Origin: Pseudomonadota bacterium
GTDB lineage: Bacteria; Pseudomonadota; Alphaproteobacteria; Rhizobiales; Rhizobiaceae
Length of the DNA stretch: 64,000 nt
NCBI GenBank assembly: GCA_023419535.1
Contig: JAEZXX010000023.1
Span: forward strand, 62,001 to 126,000
Direction: 5' to 3'
Below the pieces are notes generated by a model. The model made no database searches. It was given only the letters and a program-made list of their open reading frames with translations, and had not been told where the DNA came from. Below, piece by piece: positions 8,680 through 18,365 of the stretch (position 1 is its first letter; each line of letters opens with the position of its first letter). The translations under genes and the position numbers were made by a program.

Positions 8680-9675
8680 ATGTCACAGATCAGGTTCGCA
8701 TTCGGCGTCGGCGCAGCCCTCGTCCTGTCGTCGTCGGCGGCGCTGGCGCAATGGGCTCCGGAGCGCTCCGTCGAGTTCAACGTCGCCGCCGGAGCCGGCG
8801 GCGGCTCCGACATCTTCGCCCGCACCATCCAGGCCGTGATCGGCCAGGAAGGGCTGATGGACGAGTCCATCGTGGTCCTGAACAAGGGCGGCGGCTCGGG
8901 CGCGGAGGCCTTCATCTACGCCAAGGCCAACGCGGAAGACCCGCACAAGCTCTTCTTCGGCACCAACAACGTCTACCTGCTGCCGCTGGTGACGCCGCTC
9001 GGCTACACCGCCGAGGATCTGACGCCGGTGGCCGCGCTCGCGGTCGACGAGTTCATCCTCTGGGTGAACGGCGAATCCGAATACGGCGACGTGAACGCTC
9101 TGCTGGAGGCGGCCCGCGCGGCGCCGGGCGAGATCGTGATCGGCGGCTCGCAGTCGCGCGACGTCGACGAGACGCTCGTCGCGCTCATCGAGCAGACCGC
9201 GGACGTCGATTTCCGCTACCTGCCCTTCAACGGCGGCGGCGAGACCGCGACGCAGCTGGCCGGCGGCCACATCGCCGCCAACGTCAACAATCCGAGCGAG
9301 AATCTCGGCCAGTGGCAGGCCGGCGGCGTGAAGCCCCTCTGCGTCTTCTCCACCGAGCGGATGGCGGGCACCGAAGAGATCGCCGGCGGCATGAGCTGGA
9401 GCGACATCCCGACCTGCACGGAAGCGGGTCTTGCGATCGACCGCTACCAGCTGCCGCGCACGGTCTGGCTGCCGGCGGGCGTCCCGCAGGAGGTCGTCGA
9501 CTATTATGCGGGCGTCCTGCGGCAGGTGTCGGAAACGCCGGAATGGGCGCAGTACCTGCAATCCTCGTCGCAAACCGGCCAGTTCCTGACCGGGGACGAG
9601 CTGTCCGCCTTCATCGCCGAGAGCGAAGGCAATGCGCGGCGCGTCTTCGAGGCCGAAGGCTGGCTCGTGAACTGA
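8680..9675 (+). CDS. TctC-type periplasmic solute-binding protein of a TTT transporter
   Basis: A 331-residue TctC (Bug-family) binding protein. A Sec signal peptide (about residues 1-23, ending SSAALAQ) precedes the ligand domain with AGAGGGSDIFARTIQ, the carboxylate-binding loop of the family. It delivers a carboxylated substrate, here probably a sugar acid, to TctA/TctB. An ATG at 8674 touches the AGGAGG (8667-8672), leaving one base; the ATG at 8680 gives normal 7-base spacing and is preferred. It is followed by tctB and tctA homologues. Confidence 0.88.
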   Translation: MSQIRFAFGVGAALVLSSSAALAQWAPERSVEFNVAAGAGGGSDIFARTIQAVIGQEGLMDESIVVLNKGGGSGAEAFIYAKANAEDPHKLFFGTNNVYLLPLVTPLGYTAEDLTPVAALAVDEFILWVNGESEYGDVNALLEAARAAPGEIVIGGSQSRDVDETLVALIEQTADVDFRYLPFNGGGETATQLAGGHIAANVNNPSENLGQWQAGGVKPLCVFSTERMAGTEEIAGGMSWSDIPTCTEAGLAIDRYQLPRTVWLPAGVPQEVVDYYAGVLRQVSETPEWAQYLQSSSQTGQFLTGDELSAFIAESEGNARRVFEAEGWLVN

Positions 9676-9736
9676 CGCAGCACAACGGGCCACGTCGGCT
9701 TCCGCCGGCGTGGCTCCGCACAACGGGAGGAGCAAC

Positions 9737-10222
9737 ATGCAGGTCAAGACGTTCCACGCCGAACTCGCCGTCGCGGCCGTCACGGCGATCTGCGGCGCGA
9801 TCGCCGTCATCGGCGCGCTCGAACTGGGCATCGCCTGGAGCGAGCGAGGCCCGCAGCCCGGATTCTTCCCCTTCTATCTCGGAACCTTCCTTCTCGGAGC
9901 GAGCGCCTGGAACGCGGGCCGTGCCGTGCGCAACCGAACGGCTCCGGAGGAGGAGCCTTTCCTCACCGGCGACCAGACCCGGCGCGTCGTCGGCTTCTTC
10001 GTCCCGATGCTGGTCTACGCCCTCGTCTCCATCGTCCTCGGCCTCTATGTCGGCTCGCTCCTCTACATCGCCTATGTGAGCTGGCGGCACGGCGGCTACC
10101 ACCTGGCCAAGGCAATCGGCTTCGGCGTTCTCTTTGCCGTCCTTCTCTACGTGGTCTTCGAGATCGCGTTCCAGACGCCGCTGCACAAAGGCCCGCTCGA
10201 AGAGATGCTCGGCATCTACTGA
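9737..10222 (+). CDS. TctB-type small membrane subunit of a TTT transporter
   Basis: A 161-residue integral membrane protein with four predicted hydrophobic segments (about residues 6-26, 38-58, 80-110 and 120-145). The GPQPGFFPFYLG segment after helix 1 is typical of TctB. It is the small subunit partnering TctA in sodium- or proton-driven tricarboxylate-type uptake. ATG 9737 follows GGGAGGAG. An in-frame upstream extension to 9710 would put the ribosome site inside the gene. It sits 61 bp after the binding protein gene and 22 bp before tctA. Confidence 0.85.
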   Translation: MQVKTFHAELAVAAVTAICGAIAVIGALELGIAWSERGPQPGFFPFYLGTFLLGASAWNAGRAVRNRTAPEEEPFLTGDQTRRVVGFFVPMLVYALVSIVLGLYVGSLLYIAYVSWRHGGYHLAKAIGFGVLFAVLLYVVFEIAFQTPLHKGPLEEMLGIY

Positions 10223-10244
10223 GCCCCGTTCCGGAGACACGAAC

Positions 10245-11756
10245 ATGTTGGAAAGCTTCGGCCTTCTCTGGGGCGGGTTCGCGGTGGCGCTGACGCCCAT
10301 GCACATCGCCCTGATGATCGGGGGCGTGCTTCTCGGGCTGGTGGTCGGCGTTCTGCCGGGCCTCGGCGCCCCGAACGGGGTCTCGCTGCTGATCCCCCTC
10401 ACCTTCTCGATGGACCCGATCTCGGCAATCATCCTCCTGGCTTCGATGTACTGGGGGGCGCTGTTCGGCGGGTCGACGACCTCGATCCTCTTCAACATCC
10501 CGGGGGAGCCCTCGTCGGTCGCCACGACCTTCGACGGCTATCCGATGGCCCGCAACGGTCAGGCGACGCGCGCGCTCTCGCTGGCCTTCCTCTCGGCCGG
10601 GCTCGGGGCGCTCATCGGCGTCGTCGTCATCACGCTCCTGTCGGGCTGGGCGGCGGGCTTCGCGCTGCGCTTCGGGACGCCGGAGTTCTTCGCCGTCTAT
10701 TTCCTCGCCTTCTGCGCCTTCATCGGCATGGGCAGCTCGGCCCCCATGAAGACGCTGGTCTCGCTGCTTCTCGGCCTCGTCCTGTCTTCCGTGGGCATGG
10801 ACAACGTGACGGGATCGCTGCGCCTGACCTTCGGGTTCAACGAGCTTCTGGGCGGCATCAGCTTCCTCGTCATCGTGATCGGCCTGTTCGGCATCGGCGA
10901 GATCCTCGTCACCATCCAGGACGGGCTGCGGTTCCGCGGCGTCGCCTCGCGCATCGACATCCGCGAGGTGTTCCGCACGGCCGCCGAGCTTCCGCGCTAC
11001 TGGGCGACGCTCGTGCGCTCTGCCATCACCGGCATCTGGATGGGCATTACGCCCGGCGGGCCGACGGCCGCGTCCTTCATGAGCTACGGCCTCGCCCGCC
11101 AGTGGTCTAAGACCGGCGCCCCCTTCGGCTCGGGCCGCCCCGAAGGCATCGTCGCGCCCGAGACCGCCGACCACTCCGCCGGCACCTCGGCCATGCTGCC
11201 GATGCTCGCGCTCGGCGTGCCGAGCTCGGCCACGGCGGCGGTGATGATGGGCGGGCTGATGATCTGGGGCCTGACCCCCGGCCCCATGCTCTTCGTCACC
11301 CAGAGCGACTTCGTGTGGGGCTTCATCGCCTCCATGTACGTCGCCAACATCGTCGCGGTGGTGCTGGTGCTGGCGACCGTTCCGCTCTTCGCCTCGCTCC
11401 TGCGCATCCCCTTCGCGATCATCGGCCCGATCATCGTGGCGATCTGCTTCGTGGGCGCCTACACGGTGTCGAACGCGACCTTCGATCTCTGGATCCTGCT
11501 GATCGCGGGCCTTCTCGGCTTCGCCTTCTCCAAGCTCGGCTATCCGCTCGCCCCGCTGATCCTCGCCATGGTGCTGGGAGACAAGGCCGAGAACGCCTTC
11601 TACCAGTCGATGATCCTGTCGGACGGATCGCTGACGATCTTCTTCTCCAACCCCCTCGTCGCGACGATCATGACGATCGCGCTGCTGCTGCTCCTGGCTC
11701 CGCAGCTCATCAAGTTCGCGACGGGCCGGCGGGCGAAACTGCCGGCCGAGGAATAG
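10245..11756 (+). CDS. TctA-type large permease subunit of a TTT transporter
   Basis: A 503-residue polytopic membrane protein with about twelve hydrophobic segments. The family signatures are GLVVGVLPGLGAPNGVSLLIPLT near residue 30, YWGALFGGSTTSILFNIPGE and, mid-protein, GITPGGPTAASFMSYGLA, the two pseudo-symmetric glycine/proline loops of TctA. It forms the substrate path of the importer encoded with the two preceding genes. It ends the rightward operon and meets the ABC ATPase gene tail to tail. Confidence 0.9.
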   Translation: MLESFGLLWGGFAVALTPMHIALMIGGVLLGLVVGVLPGLGAPNGVSLLIPLTFSMDPISAIILLASMYWGALFGGSTTSILFNIPGEPSSVATTFDGYPMARNGQATRALSLAFLSAGLGALIGVVVITLLSGWAAGFALRFGTPEFFAVYFLAFCAFIGMGSSAPMKTLVSLLLGLVLSSVGMDNVTGSLRLTFGFNELLGGISFLVIVIGLFGIGEILVTIQDGLRFRGVASRIDIREVFRTAAELPRYWATLVRSAITGIWMGITPGGPTAASFMSYGLARQWSKTGAPFGSGRPEGIVAPETADHSAGTSAMLPMLALGVPSSATAAVMMGGLMIWGLTPGPMLFVTQSDFVWGFIASMYVANIVAVVLVLATVPLFASLLRIPFAIIGPIIVAICFVGAYTVSNATFDLWILLIAGLLGFAFSKLGYPLAPLILAMVLGDKAENAFYQSMILSDGSLTIFFSNPLVATIMTIALLLLLAPQLIKFATGRRAKLPAEE

Positions 11757-11845
11757 GCGAGGGTCGCGCCGCGGCGTGACGCTGTGCGACCTCGCAGCGT
11801 CCGCTTCAGCGATCGCGCGAGCGGGCCGGAGCGCGAATGCCGGCG

Positions 11846-11883
11846 GGGCCGTCGCGCTCGCCCGAGAGGCGGCGGGACGGCCC
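11846..11883. terminator. candidate convergent terminator hairpin
   Basis: In the 128-bp gap between the stops of tctA and the ABC ATPase gene, GGGCCGTC (11846-11853) pairs perfectly with GACGGCCC (11876-11883). The loop can itself fold (CTCGCCCGAG). No T-run follows on either strand, so termination may need Rho. Nothing else is seen in this gap. Confidence 0.35.
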
Positions 11884-11884
11884 G

Positions 11885-12997
11885 TCAGGCGGTCGCGCGC
11901 ATCCGCGCAGCCCGGCGGATGGCCTGCCCGCCCTCGTCGAACAACCGCAGCCCGTCCGGCTGCGAGCGCAGATGGATCGTCGACCCGCGCTCCAGTTTCG
12001 AAGAGCCCGGGAGTTTGGCGACGATCGGCTGCTCCTCGCCGATGTCGACATGAAGGAGCGTCACCTCCCCGAGCGGCTCGGAGAGCGCCAGCGTGCCCGA
12101 CACGATCGCCTCCTCAAGGCTGTCGGCGAGGAAGAGGCATTCGGGCCGCAGCCCCAGATGGACCGGACCCGGTTCGGCCGCGAGGTCGGAGGCAAGCGGG
12201 ATCGCCTGCCCACCGCTCGGCGTCGTGACGACGAGCGAGCCGTCGCGGCGCTCGAGCTTGCCCCTCACGATGTTCATCGCCGGCGAGCCGATGAAGCGCG
12301 CGACGAAGAGGTTGTCGGGGTCGTCATAGAGTTCGAGCGGCGTGCCCACCTGCTCGATCCGCCCGGCATTCAGGACGACGATGCGGTCCGCCAGCGTCAT
12401 CGCCTCGATCTGGTCGTGGGTCACGTAGATCATGGTCGTGCCCGCCATCTTCTCGTGCAGGCGGGCGATCTCGATGCGCGTCTGGACGCGCAAGGCCGCG
12501 TCGAGGTTCGACAGCGGCTCGTCGAAGAGGAAGACCTTGGGCTTGCGGGTGATCGCCCGGCCGATCGCCACGCGCTGGCGCTGGCCGCCCGAAAGGGCCT
12601 TGGGCAGCCGGTCGAGATAGGGCTCGATCTGGAGCACCGAAGCTGCCTCGCGCACGCGGGCGTCGATCTCGGACTTGTCGCGTCCCTTCTCCAGCGTCAG
12701 GCCGAAGGCCATGTTCTGGTAGACCGTCATGTGCGGATAGAGCGCGTAGGACTGGAAGACCATCGCGATCCCCCGCTCCTTCGGCGTCTTGTGGTTCACG
12801 AGGTCGCCGTCGATCTCGAAGCGCCCGCCGGAAATCTCCTCCAGCCCCGCGATGACGCGCAGGAGCGTGGACTTGCCGCAGCCGGAGGGGCCGACAAAGA
12901 CCATGAACTCGCCCGAGGCGATGTCGAGGTCGATGCCGCGAAGCACCTCGACCGCGCCGAAGGACTTCTTCACGCCGGAGAGTTTCAGTCGCGCCAT
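11885..12997 (-). CDS. thuK: sugar ABC transporter ATPase (MalK/UgpC type, ThuK-like)
   Basis: A 370-residue ATPase with Walker A GPSGCGKST (36-44), signature LSGGQRQR, Walker B VFLFDEPLSNLD and the H-loop THDQ. A C-terminal TOBE/regulatory region (about 240-370) is typical of MalK/UgpC/ThuK. It powers the two permeases encoded just upstream. ATG 12997 follows AGGGAGCC. It is the last gene of a leftward operon thuA-thuB-thuE-thuF-thuG-thuK. The symbol is by context; MalK-type ATPases are often shared among sugar importers. Confidence 0.82.
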   Translation of the reverse strand: MARLKLSGVKKSFGAVEVLRGIDLDIASGEFMVFVGPSGCGKSTLLRVIAGLEEISGGRFEIDGDLVNHKTPKERGIAMVFQSYALYPHMTVYQNMAFGLTLEKGRDKSEIDARVREAASVLQIEPYLDRLPKALSGGQRQRVAIGRAITRKPKVFLFDEPLSNLDAALRVQTRIEIARLHEKMAGTTMIYVTHDQIEAMTLADRIVVLNAGRIEQVGTPLELYDDPDNLFVARFIGSPAMNIVRGKLERRDGSLVVTTPSGGQAIPLASDLAAEPGPVHLGLRPECLFLADSLEEAIVSGTLALSEPLGEVTLLHVDIGEEQPIVAKLPGSSKLERGSTIHLRSQPDGLRLFDEGGQAIRRAARMRATA

Positions 12998-13029
12998 GAC
13001 AGGCTCCCTCTTTCGGTTCGGTTCGACGC

Positions 13030-13856
<827 letters not shown>

Positions 13857-13857
<1 letters not shown>

Positions 13858-14852
13858 CAGCGCGCTCCCCCGAGGTTCAGCCGCGCGAAGCGGATGTAGA
13901 GGATGGTGATCAGCGCGATCACGAAGAAGAGCAGCGTCGAGGCCGCCGAGCCCAGTGCAAAATTGTCGAACTGGAAGAGGTTCTGCTGGGCGTAGACGCT
14001 CATGGTCTGCGTCTGGCTGTTGTTCGGCGTCAGCACGTAGATGAGGTCGAAGACCCGCAGCGAATCGAGGGCGCGGAAGATGACCGCGACGAGGATCGCG
14101 GGCCGGATCAGCGGCAGCGTCACCTTGAAGAACACCTTCACCGGGTGGACGCCGTCGATCCTGGCGGCCTCGTAGACGTCGCCGGGCACCATCTGCAGCC
14201 CGGCGAGGATGAGGAGCGCCATGAAGGGCGTCGTCTTCCACACGTCGACGATGATGACCGCCATCATCGCCGTGTCGGGCGAGGCGGTCCAGGCGATCGG
14301 GGCCGAGATCAGTCCGACCTTGAGGAGCATGTCGTTGAGGATGCCGAACTGGTCGTTCATCATCCACGCCCACATGCGGGCCGAGACGATGGTCGGGATC
14401 GCCCAGGGGATGAGGACGGCGGCCCGCACGAGGCCCCGGCCTCGGAACTCGGCGTTGAGGACGAGCGCGACGATAGTGCCGAGCACCAGCTCGATCGAGA
14501 CCGAGATGACGGTGAAGTAGAGTGTGTTCCAGACCGCCCGCCACCATTGCGGGTCGACGAGGAGGCCGAAATACTCGCCCTCCCCGTCGCCGTAATCGAC
14601 CCATTCCAGATAGTTGATGAAGCCGACGAAGGCGCCGCTGGCCGGGTCCGACAGGGACGTGTCGGTCAGCGACAGCCAGATGGTCTGGGCGAGAGGCCAG
14701 GCCGCGACGGTCGCGAGCACCGCCATCATCGGGGCGAGGAAGATCAGCGCCGAGCGGCGGCGCTGCGCGCCGAGCGCCGAGCGCCCCGGGGCCGGCTCCC
14801 CAGCCCTGAACGCTTCGGCCGTCGGCGGAACGCCGGGCGTCGCTTGGGTCAT
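13857..14852 (-). CDS. thuF: sugar ABC transporter permease (MalF-like, ThuF-like)
   Basis: A 331-residue CUT1 permease. A hydrophilic N-terminal tail of about 33 residues is followed by the first membrane helix (LIFLAPMMAVLATVAAWPLA). Its EAA loop is YEAARIDGVHPVKVFFKVTLPL. It pairs with the MalG-like subunit, whose gene overlaps its stop. ATG 14852 lies 83 bp after the binding-protein stop, with a strong stem-loop in that gap. Confidence 0.82.
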
Positions 14853-14891
14853 GCCTTCCCTCCCGAAACGGCACAGATCGAGGCAGCGTCC

Positions 14892-14918
14892 CGCCCGCCG
14901 CCCGAAACGCGGCGGGCG
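14892..14918 (-). other. stem-loop between binding-protein and permease genes
   Basis: A perfect 10-bp stem (14892-14901 with 14909-14918) closes a 7-base loop, 18 bp after the binding-protein stop. Such hairpins between binding-protein and permease genes, as in malE-malF, often protect the upstream mRNA and raise binding-protein levels over permease. There is no U-tract, so it is more likely a processing or partial-termination site than a full terminator. Confidence 0.45.
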
Positions 14919-14935
14919 TCAGTTCCCGGAGGCGG

Positions 14936-16198
14936 CTACCAGCCGCTGCGGCGGATGCGCCGCAGGCTGCGCTCGAGCGCCTCCACGTTGGACGCCCCGG
15001 TTCCGGAGCCGGACATGGTCTGGTGCGCCGCCGTCCAGATCTCGCGCGAGACCTCGTTGTACTTCGACAGGGTCGGCGCCGAGGGCCGCGCGACGGCCGC
15101 GGCCACGACCTCGCCCCAACGCGGCACGATCGGCTGCGCGGCGGCGATCTCCTCGTCCTCGTAGAGCGCGGCGATGGTCGGCAGACGCGCGGTCATCAGG
15201 GCGCGCTCCTTCTGCGAATCGGCCGAGGACAGGAACCGCACGAGCTCGATCGCCGCTTCCTTGTCCGGCGAATATTCGGAAACGGCGAGGTTCCAGCCGC
15301 CGAGGCAGCCGGCCGACTGGCCGCCCGGGCCCGCCGGCAGCGGCACCACGTCGAATTTACCGCTGACGGCCGCGTCGGCGCCCTCGCCCAGCGGGTAGGC
15401 GTAGGGCCAGTTGCGCATGAAGACCGCGTTGCCGGTCTGCCAGACGCCGCGGGCCTCCTCCTCCATGTAGGAGAGGACCCCGCCCGGCGAGATGGTGCCG
15501 ACCCAGCCGGCCGCCCTGTCGAGCGCCGCGGCCGCCTCGGCGTTGTTCACGGTGATCTCGCCCTCCGCATCCACGATCGTGCCGCCGCCGGAGGAGGCGA
15601 GCCACTCGACCACGTTGCAGGTCAGCCCCTCGTAGGCGGCGCCCTGGAAGACGTAGCCGGTGAGCTGCGTGTTGCCCTCGGCGCGCTCGCCCTCCAGCAC
15701 CTTTTCGGCGATGCGCTGCAGGTCCTCCCAGGTCGCGGGCGGCTCCTCGCCGTACTTCTCCAGAAGGTCGGTGCGGTAGTAGAGCGCCGGCGCGTCGGTG
15801 AAGAGCGGCATGGCGACGAGCCGCCCCTCGACCGTCTGCGAGGCGACGACCTCGGGCAGGTGCTCGCCGACGATGTCGGCCATCGGCTCGGTGAGGTCGA
15901 CGAAGTTGGCCGCCAGCTGCGGCGCCCAGATCACGTCCGTACGGTAGACGTCGATGTCGGGGTTCTGCGCCGACAACCAGAGTCGGTACTGCGCGAACTG
16001 GTCGGTCGAGGAGCCCGGCAGCTCCACGATCGTCACCGTGTGGCCGGTGGCCTCCTGGAACTTGTCGAGCTGGCCGCGCATCTCGACCACGTCCTGGCCG
16101 ATCGAGCCGACCGCGATGGACAGATCCGCCGCCAGCGCTTGCAGGGGCAGAACGCAGACGCCGGCGCCGAGCGCCGCGACAAGGATCTTCAACGTCAT
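14936..16198 (-). CDS. thuE: extracellular sugar-binding protein (ThuE-like)
   Basis: A 420-residue family-1 extracellular solute-binding protein. A Sec signal peptide (about 1-23, ending LQALA-AD) is followed by a MalE-type two-lobe body with IDVYRTDVIWAPQLAANFVDL, typical of trehalose/maltose/sucrose-binding proteins of rhizobia. It captures a disaccharide in the periplasm for the adjacent permeases. ATG 16198 has GGGAGGAG upstream. The gene is 70 bp downstream of the thuB-like gene in the same operon. The ligand is inferred from neighbours. Confidence 0.82.
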   Translation of the reverse strand: MTLKILVAALGAGVCVLPLQALAADLSIAVGSIGQDVVEMRGQLDKFQEATGHTVTIVELPGSSTDQFAQYRLWLSAQNPDIDVYRTDVIWAPQLAANFVDLTEPMADIVGEHLPEVVASQTVEGRLVAMPLFTDAPALYYRTDLLEKYGEEPPATWEDLQRIAEKVLEGERAEGNTQLTGYVFQGAAYEGLTCNVVEWLASSGGGTIVDAEGEITVNNAEAAAALDRAAGWVGTISPGGVLSYMEEEARGVWQTGNAVFMRNWPYAYPLGEGADAAVSGKFDVVPLPAGPGGQSAGCLGGWNLAVSEYSPDKEAAIELVRFLSSADSQKERALMTARLPTIAALYEDEEIAAAQPIVPRWGEVVAAAVARPSAPTLSKYNEVSREIWTAAHQTMSGSGTGASNVEALERSLRRIRRSGW

Positions 16199-16268
16199 GG
16201 ATTACTCCTCCCGATCGGGTGCCTTCCGGCAGCCTTCTCCCCGGCGCATGGCGCCCTTCTGCAAGCGT

Positions 16269-17375
16269 TCAGTCCACAACCTCGGCTCGTCCTCCCGCGC
16301 CGAGGTGAACACCATTTTCGCGCGTGGGCAACATCTGCCCGCGCGCGTCGGAGACGAAGCACAGGTCCAGGAGCTTCTGGATCTCCGCCGCGTGCCTGAA
16401 ATCGGCCTCGCCGTTCACGCCCGAAAGGAGGGCGAGGGCGAAGCGCTCCTCGTTGCGCGGCGTCGGCGGACAGTCGACCGGCTTCCAGGCCGCCGTGTCG
16501 ATGTCGGCGCCGAGGCAGCCTTCGAGCCGCGAGTCGCGCTCGTTCGCCCAGATGCGCAGGGCGCCCCTGTCGCCGTAGATCGCGAGGTTTAGATCGTTGA
16601 GGTTGCCCGTGGCGAACCGGGTCATGTGCACCACGCCGAGCGCGCCGTTCGACAGCTCCACCGTCATCGCCACCGAATCGTTGACGTCGAGCCGGTAGGC
16701 GCCGACCGCGCCGCCCTCGGCCTTATCGAAGGTCCTCATCCGCGCGTGAAGCGCCGAGACGTCGAGCCCGGTGCCGAAGGTGAGGAAATCGAGGATGTGG
16801 ATGCCGATGTCGCCCAAGACGCCCTTCGATCCGTGCGCGGAGGAGAGGCGCCACAGCCAGCGCTCGTCCGTGCGCCAGTCGCCCCAATGGCGGCCGGTCA
16901 GCCAGCTTTGGAGATAGCTCGCCTCCACATGCCGGACAGTGCCGATCTCTCCGGCCGCGATCATGCGGCGCGCGCGCTGGAGGGCGTGCGCATTGCGGTA
17001 GGTGAGATTGACCATGTTGATCAGGCCCGCCCTTTCGGCAGCCTCGGTCATCTCCAGCGCGTCCTCGTAGTTCAGCGCCAGCGGCTTCTCGCAGAACACC
17101 GCCTTGCCGGCGGCGACGAGCTTCATCGTGGTCGGCTTGTGGGCCGCGTCCGGCGTCGAGTTCACGGCGGCCTCGAAGCCGTCCGCCGCAAGCGCCTCGT
17201 CGAGATCGCCGTAGGCGTTCGGGATCGCGTGAAGCTCGGCGAAGCCGCGGGCTCGCTCCAGATTGGTGTCCACGGCCGCGACGAGCTCGATGCCCGGCAG
17301 CGCGGAGAAGCGCTCGGCGTGCCGGTGCGCGATCGCGCCGGTTCCCAGGATCAGGAGGCGCTTGCGCCCGCTCAC
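16269..17375 (-). CDS. thuB: Gfo/Idh/MocA-family oxidoreductase (ThuB-like)
   Basis: A 368-residue NAD(P)-dependent oxidoreductase with N-terminal dinucleotide fold LLILGTGAIAHRHAERF and the family motif CEKPLAL (EKP lysine). The C-terminal domain carries LGDIGIHILDFLTFGTG with the conserved DxGxH. In rhizobia, ThuA and ThuB together convert imported disaccharides to 3-keto derivatives. The GTG start at 17375 overlaps the thuA stop (GTGA), so it is coupled to thuA. Here thuA-thuB precede the transporter genes instead of following them. Confidence 0.82.
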   Translation of the reverse strand: MSGRKRLLILGTGAIAHRHAERFSALPGIELVAAVDTNLERARGFAELHAIPNAYGDLDEALAADGFEAAVNSTPDAAHKPTTMKLVAAGKAVFCEKPLALNYEDALEMTEAAERAGLINMVNLTYRNAHALQRARRMIAAGEIGTVRHVEASYLQSWLTGRHWGDWRTDERWLWRLSSAHGSKGVLGDIGIHILDFLTFGTGLDVSALHARMRTFDKAEGGAVGAYRLDVNDSVAMTVELSNGALGVVHMTRFATGNLNDLNLAIYGDRGALRIWANERDSRLEGCLGADIDTAAWKPVDCPPTPRNEERFALALLSGVNGEADFRHAAEIQKLLDLCFVSDARGQMLPTRENGVHLGAGGRAEVVD

Positions 17376-18157
17376 CGATAGCCCTCCTCGCCGGCCTTGT
17401 GCAGGCTCGCGCCCTTCGGCGTCAGCTTTTCCCGGGCCTTGTCGAAGGGCACGTTCGGCGCATCGGCCACGTCCGTCCAGGGGCGAGCCGGATTGTGGGC
17501 CCAGCGCACCGCGTTCGCGAGCACGGTCTGAACGTCCGAGTGGTGGTAGATCGGGTAGGTCTCGTGGCCGGGCTCGAAGTAGAAGATGCGCCCGGCACCG
17601 CGCTGGTAGGTGAGCCCCGAGCGGAAGACCTCGCCGCCCTCGAACCAGGACACGAAGAGCGTCTCGAGGGGCTCGGGAACGAGGAAGGGCTCGCCGTACA
17701 TCTCCGAGTTCTCGATCTCGATGGCCGGCCCGACGCCTTGCGCGATGGGATGGGAGGGATTGACGACCCAGATGCGCTCGCGCTCGCCCGCCTCGCGCCA
17801 GCGCAAGCTACAGGGCGTCCCCATGAGCCGCTTGAAAATCTTCGAGAAGTGGCCCGAATGGAGGACGAGAAGGCCCATGCCCTCGAAGACGCGCTGCGCG
17901 ACGCGCTCCACGACCGCGTCCTCCACCTGCCCGTGCGCCTTGTGCCCCCACCAGAGAAGGACGTCCGTCTCCGCCAGGCGCGCCTGCGTCAGCCCGTGCT
18001 CGGGCTCGGCCAGCGTCGCGGTCGACGCCTCGATCCCGCCTCTTGCCGAGAGAGCGTCCGCGATCGTGCGATGGATGCCGTCCGGGTAGATGGCGCGCAC
18101 GACCTCGTTCTCCCGCTCGTGCAGATGCTCGTTCCAGACCAGCGCTCGTATGGTCAT
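17372..18157 (-). CDS. thuA: ThuA-family trehalose/disaccharide utilisation protein
   Basis: A 261-residue ThuA-like protein with a class I glutamine-amidotransferase-like fold. It shows RALVWNEHLHERENEVVRAIYPDGIH, LLWWGHKAHGQV, LLVLHSGHFSKIFK and FYFEPGHETYP, all characteristic of ThuA. In rhizobia, thuA and thuB are needed to assimilate trehalose, maltitol and sucrose isomers through 3-keto forms. ATG 18157 follows GGGAGGGG. It is the first gene of the leftward operon, facing the LacI gene across a 208-bp region with two operators. Confidence 0.87.
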   Translation of the reverse strand: MTIRALVWNEHLHERENEVVRAIYPDGIHRTIADALSARGGIEASTATLAEPEHGLTQARLAETDVLLWWGHKAHGQVEDAVVERVAQRVFEGMGLLVLHSGHFSKIFKRLMGTPCSLRWREAGERERIWVVNPSHPIAQGVGPAIEIENSEMYGEPFLVPEPLETLFVSWFEGGEVFRSGLTYQRGAGRIFYFEPGHETYPIYHHSDVQTVLANAVRWAHNPARPWTDVADAPNVPFDKAREKLTPKGASLHKAGEEGYR

Positions 18158-18281
18158 CGTCCCCTCCCTTCGCGCCGGCGGCCAAGACCCCGAAGCCGCG
18201 CCATCAGGGCGGGAGCTGCGGACCGGCGAAAGAATCGGGAGAGACGATATGATCGTATCGAACCCTCCCAGATCCAAAAAT

Positions 18282-18293
18282 CAAAGCGCTTTG
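18282..18293. promoter_or_regulatory. LacI-family operator 1
   Basis: CAAAGCGCTTTG is a perfect 12-bp palindrome with the central CG and AAnCGnTT pattern of LacI/GalR-family operators. It lies between thuA and the divergent lacI-type gene, 125 bp upstream of the thuA start and 73 bp upstream of the regulator start. Confidence 0.75.
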
Positions 18294-18301
18294 GACTTCA
18301 A

Positions 18302-18315
18302 TTGAAGCGCTTTGG
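18302..18315. promoter_or_regulatory. LacI-family operator 2
   Basis: TTGAAGCGCTTTGG repeats the core of operator 1 with one substitution. The symmetry centres of the two sites are 21 bp apart, two helical turns, so both face the same side of the DNA. A single tetramer or two dimers of the adjacent LacI protein could bind side by side and control both divergent units. Confidence 0.7.
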
Positions 18316-18365
18316 ATTGCGTTGTCAAATGAACTCGGCGACATTTCGTCCGAAGGAGGACGGCG

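Noticed and set aside
18245..18260. Imperfect palindrome CGATATGATCGTATCG upstream of thuA as a third operator
   Set aside because: It does not share the AAGCGCTTT core of the two LacI sites and could be chance or part of the -10 region.
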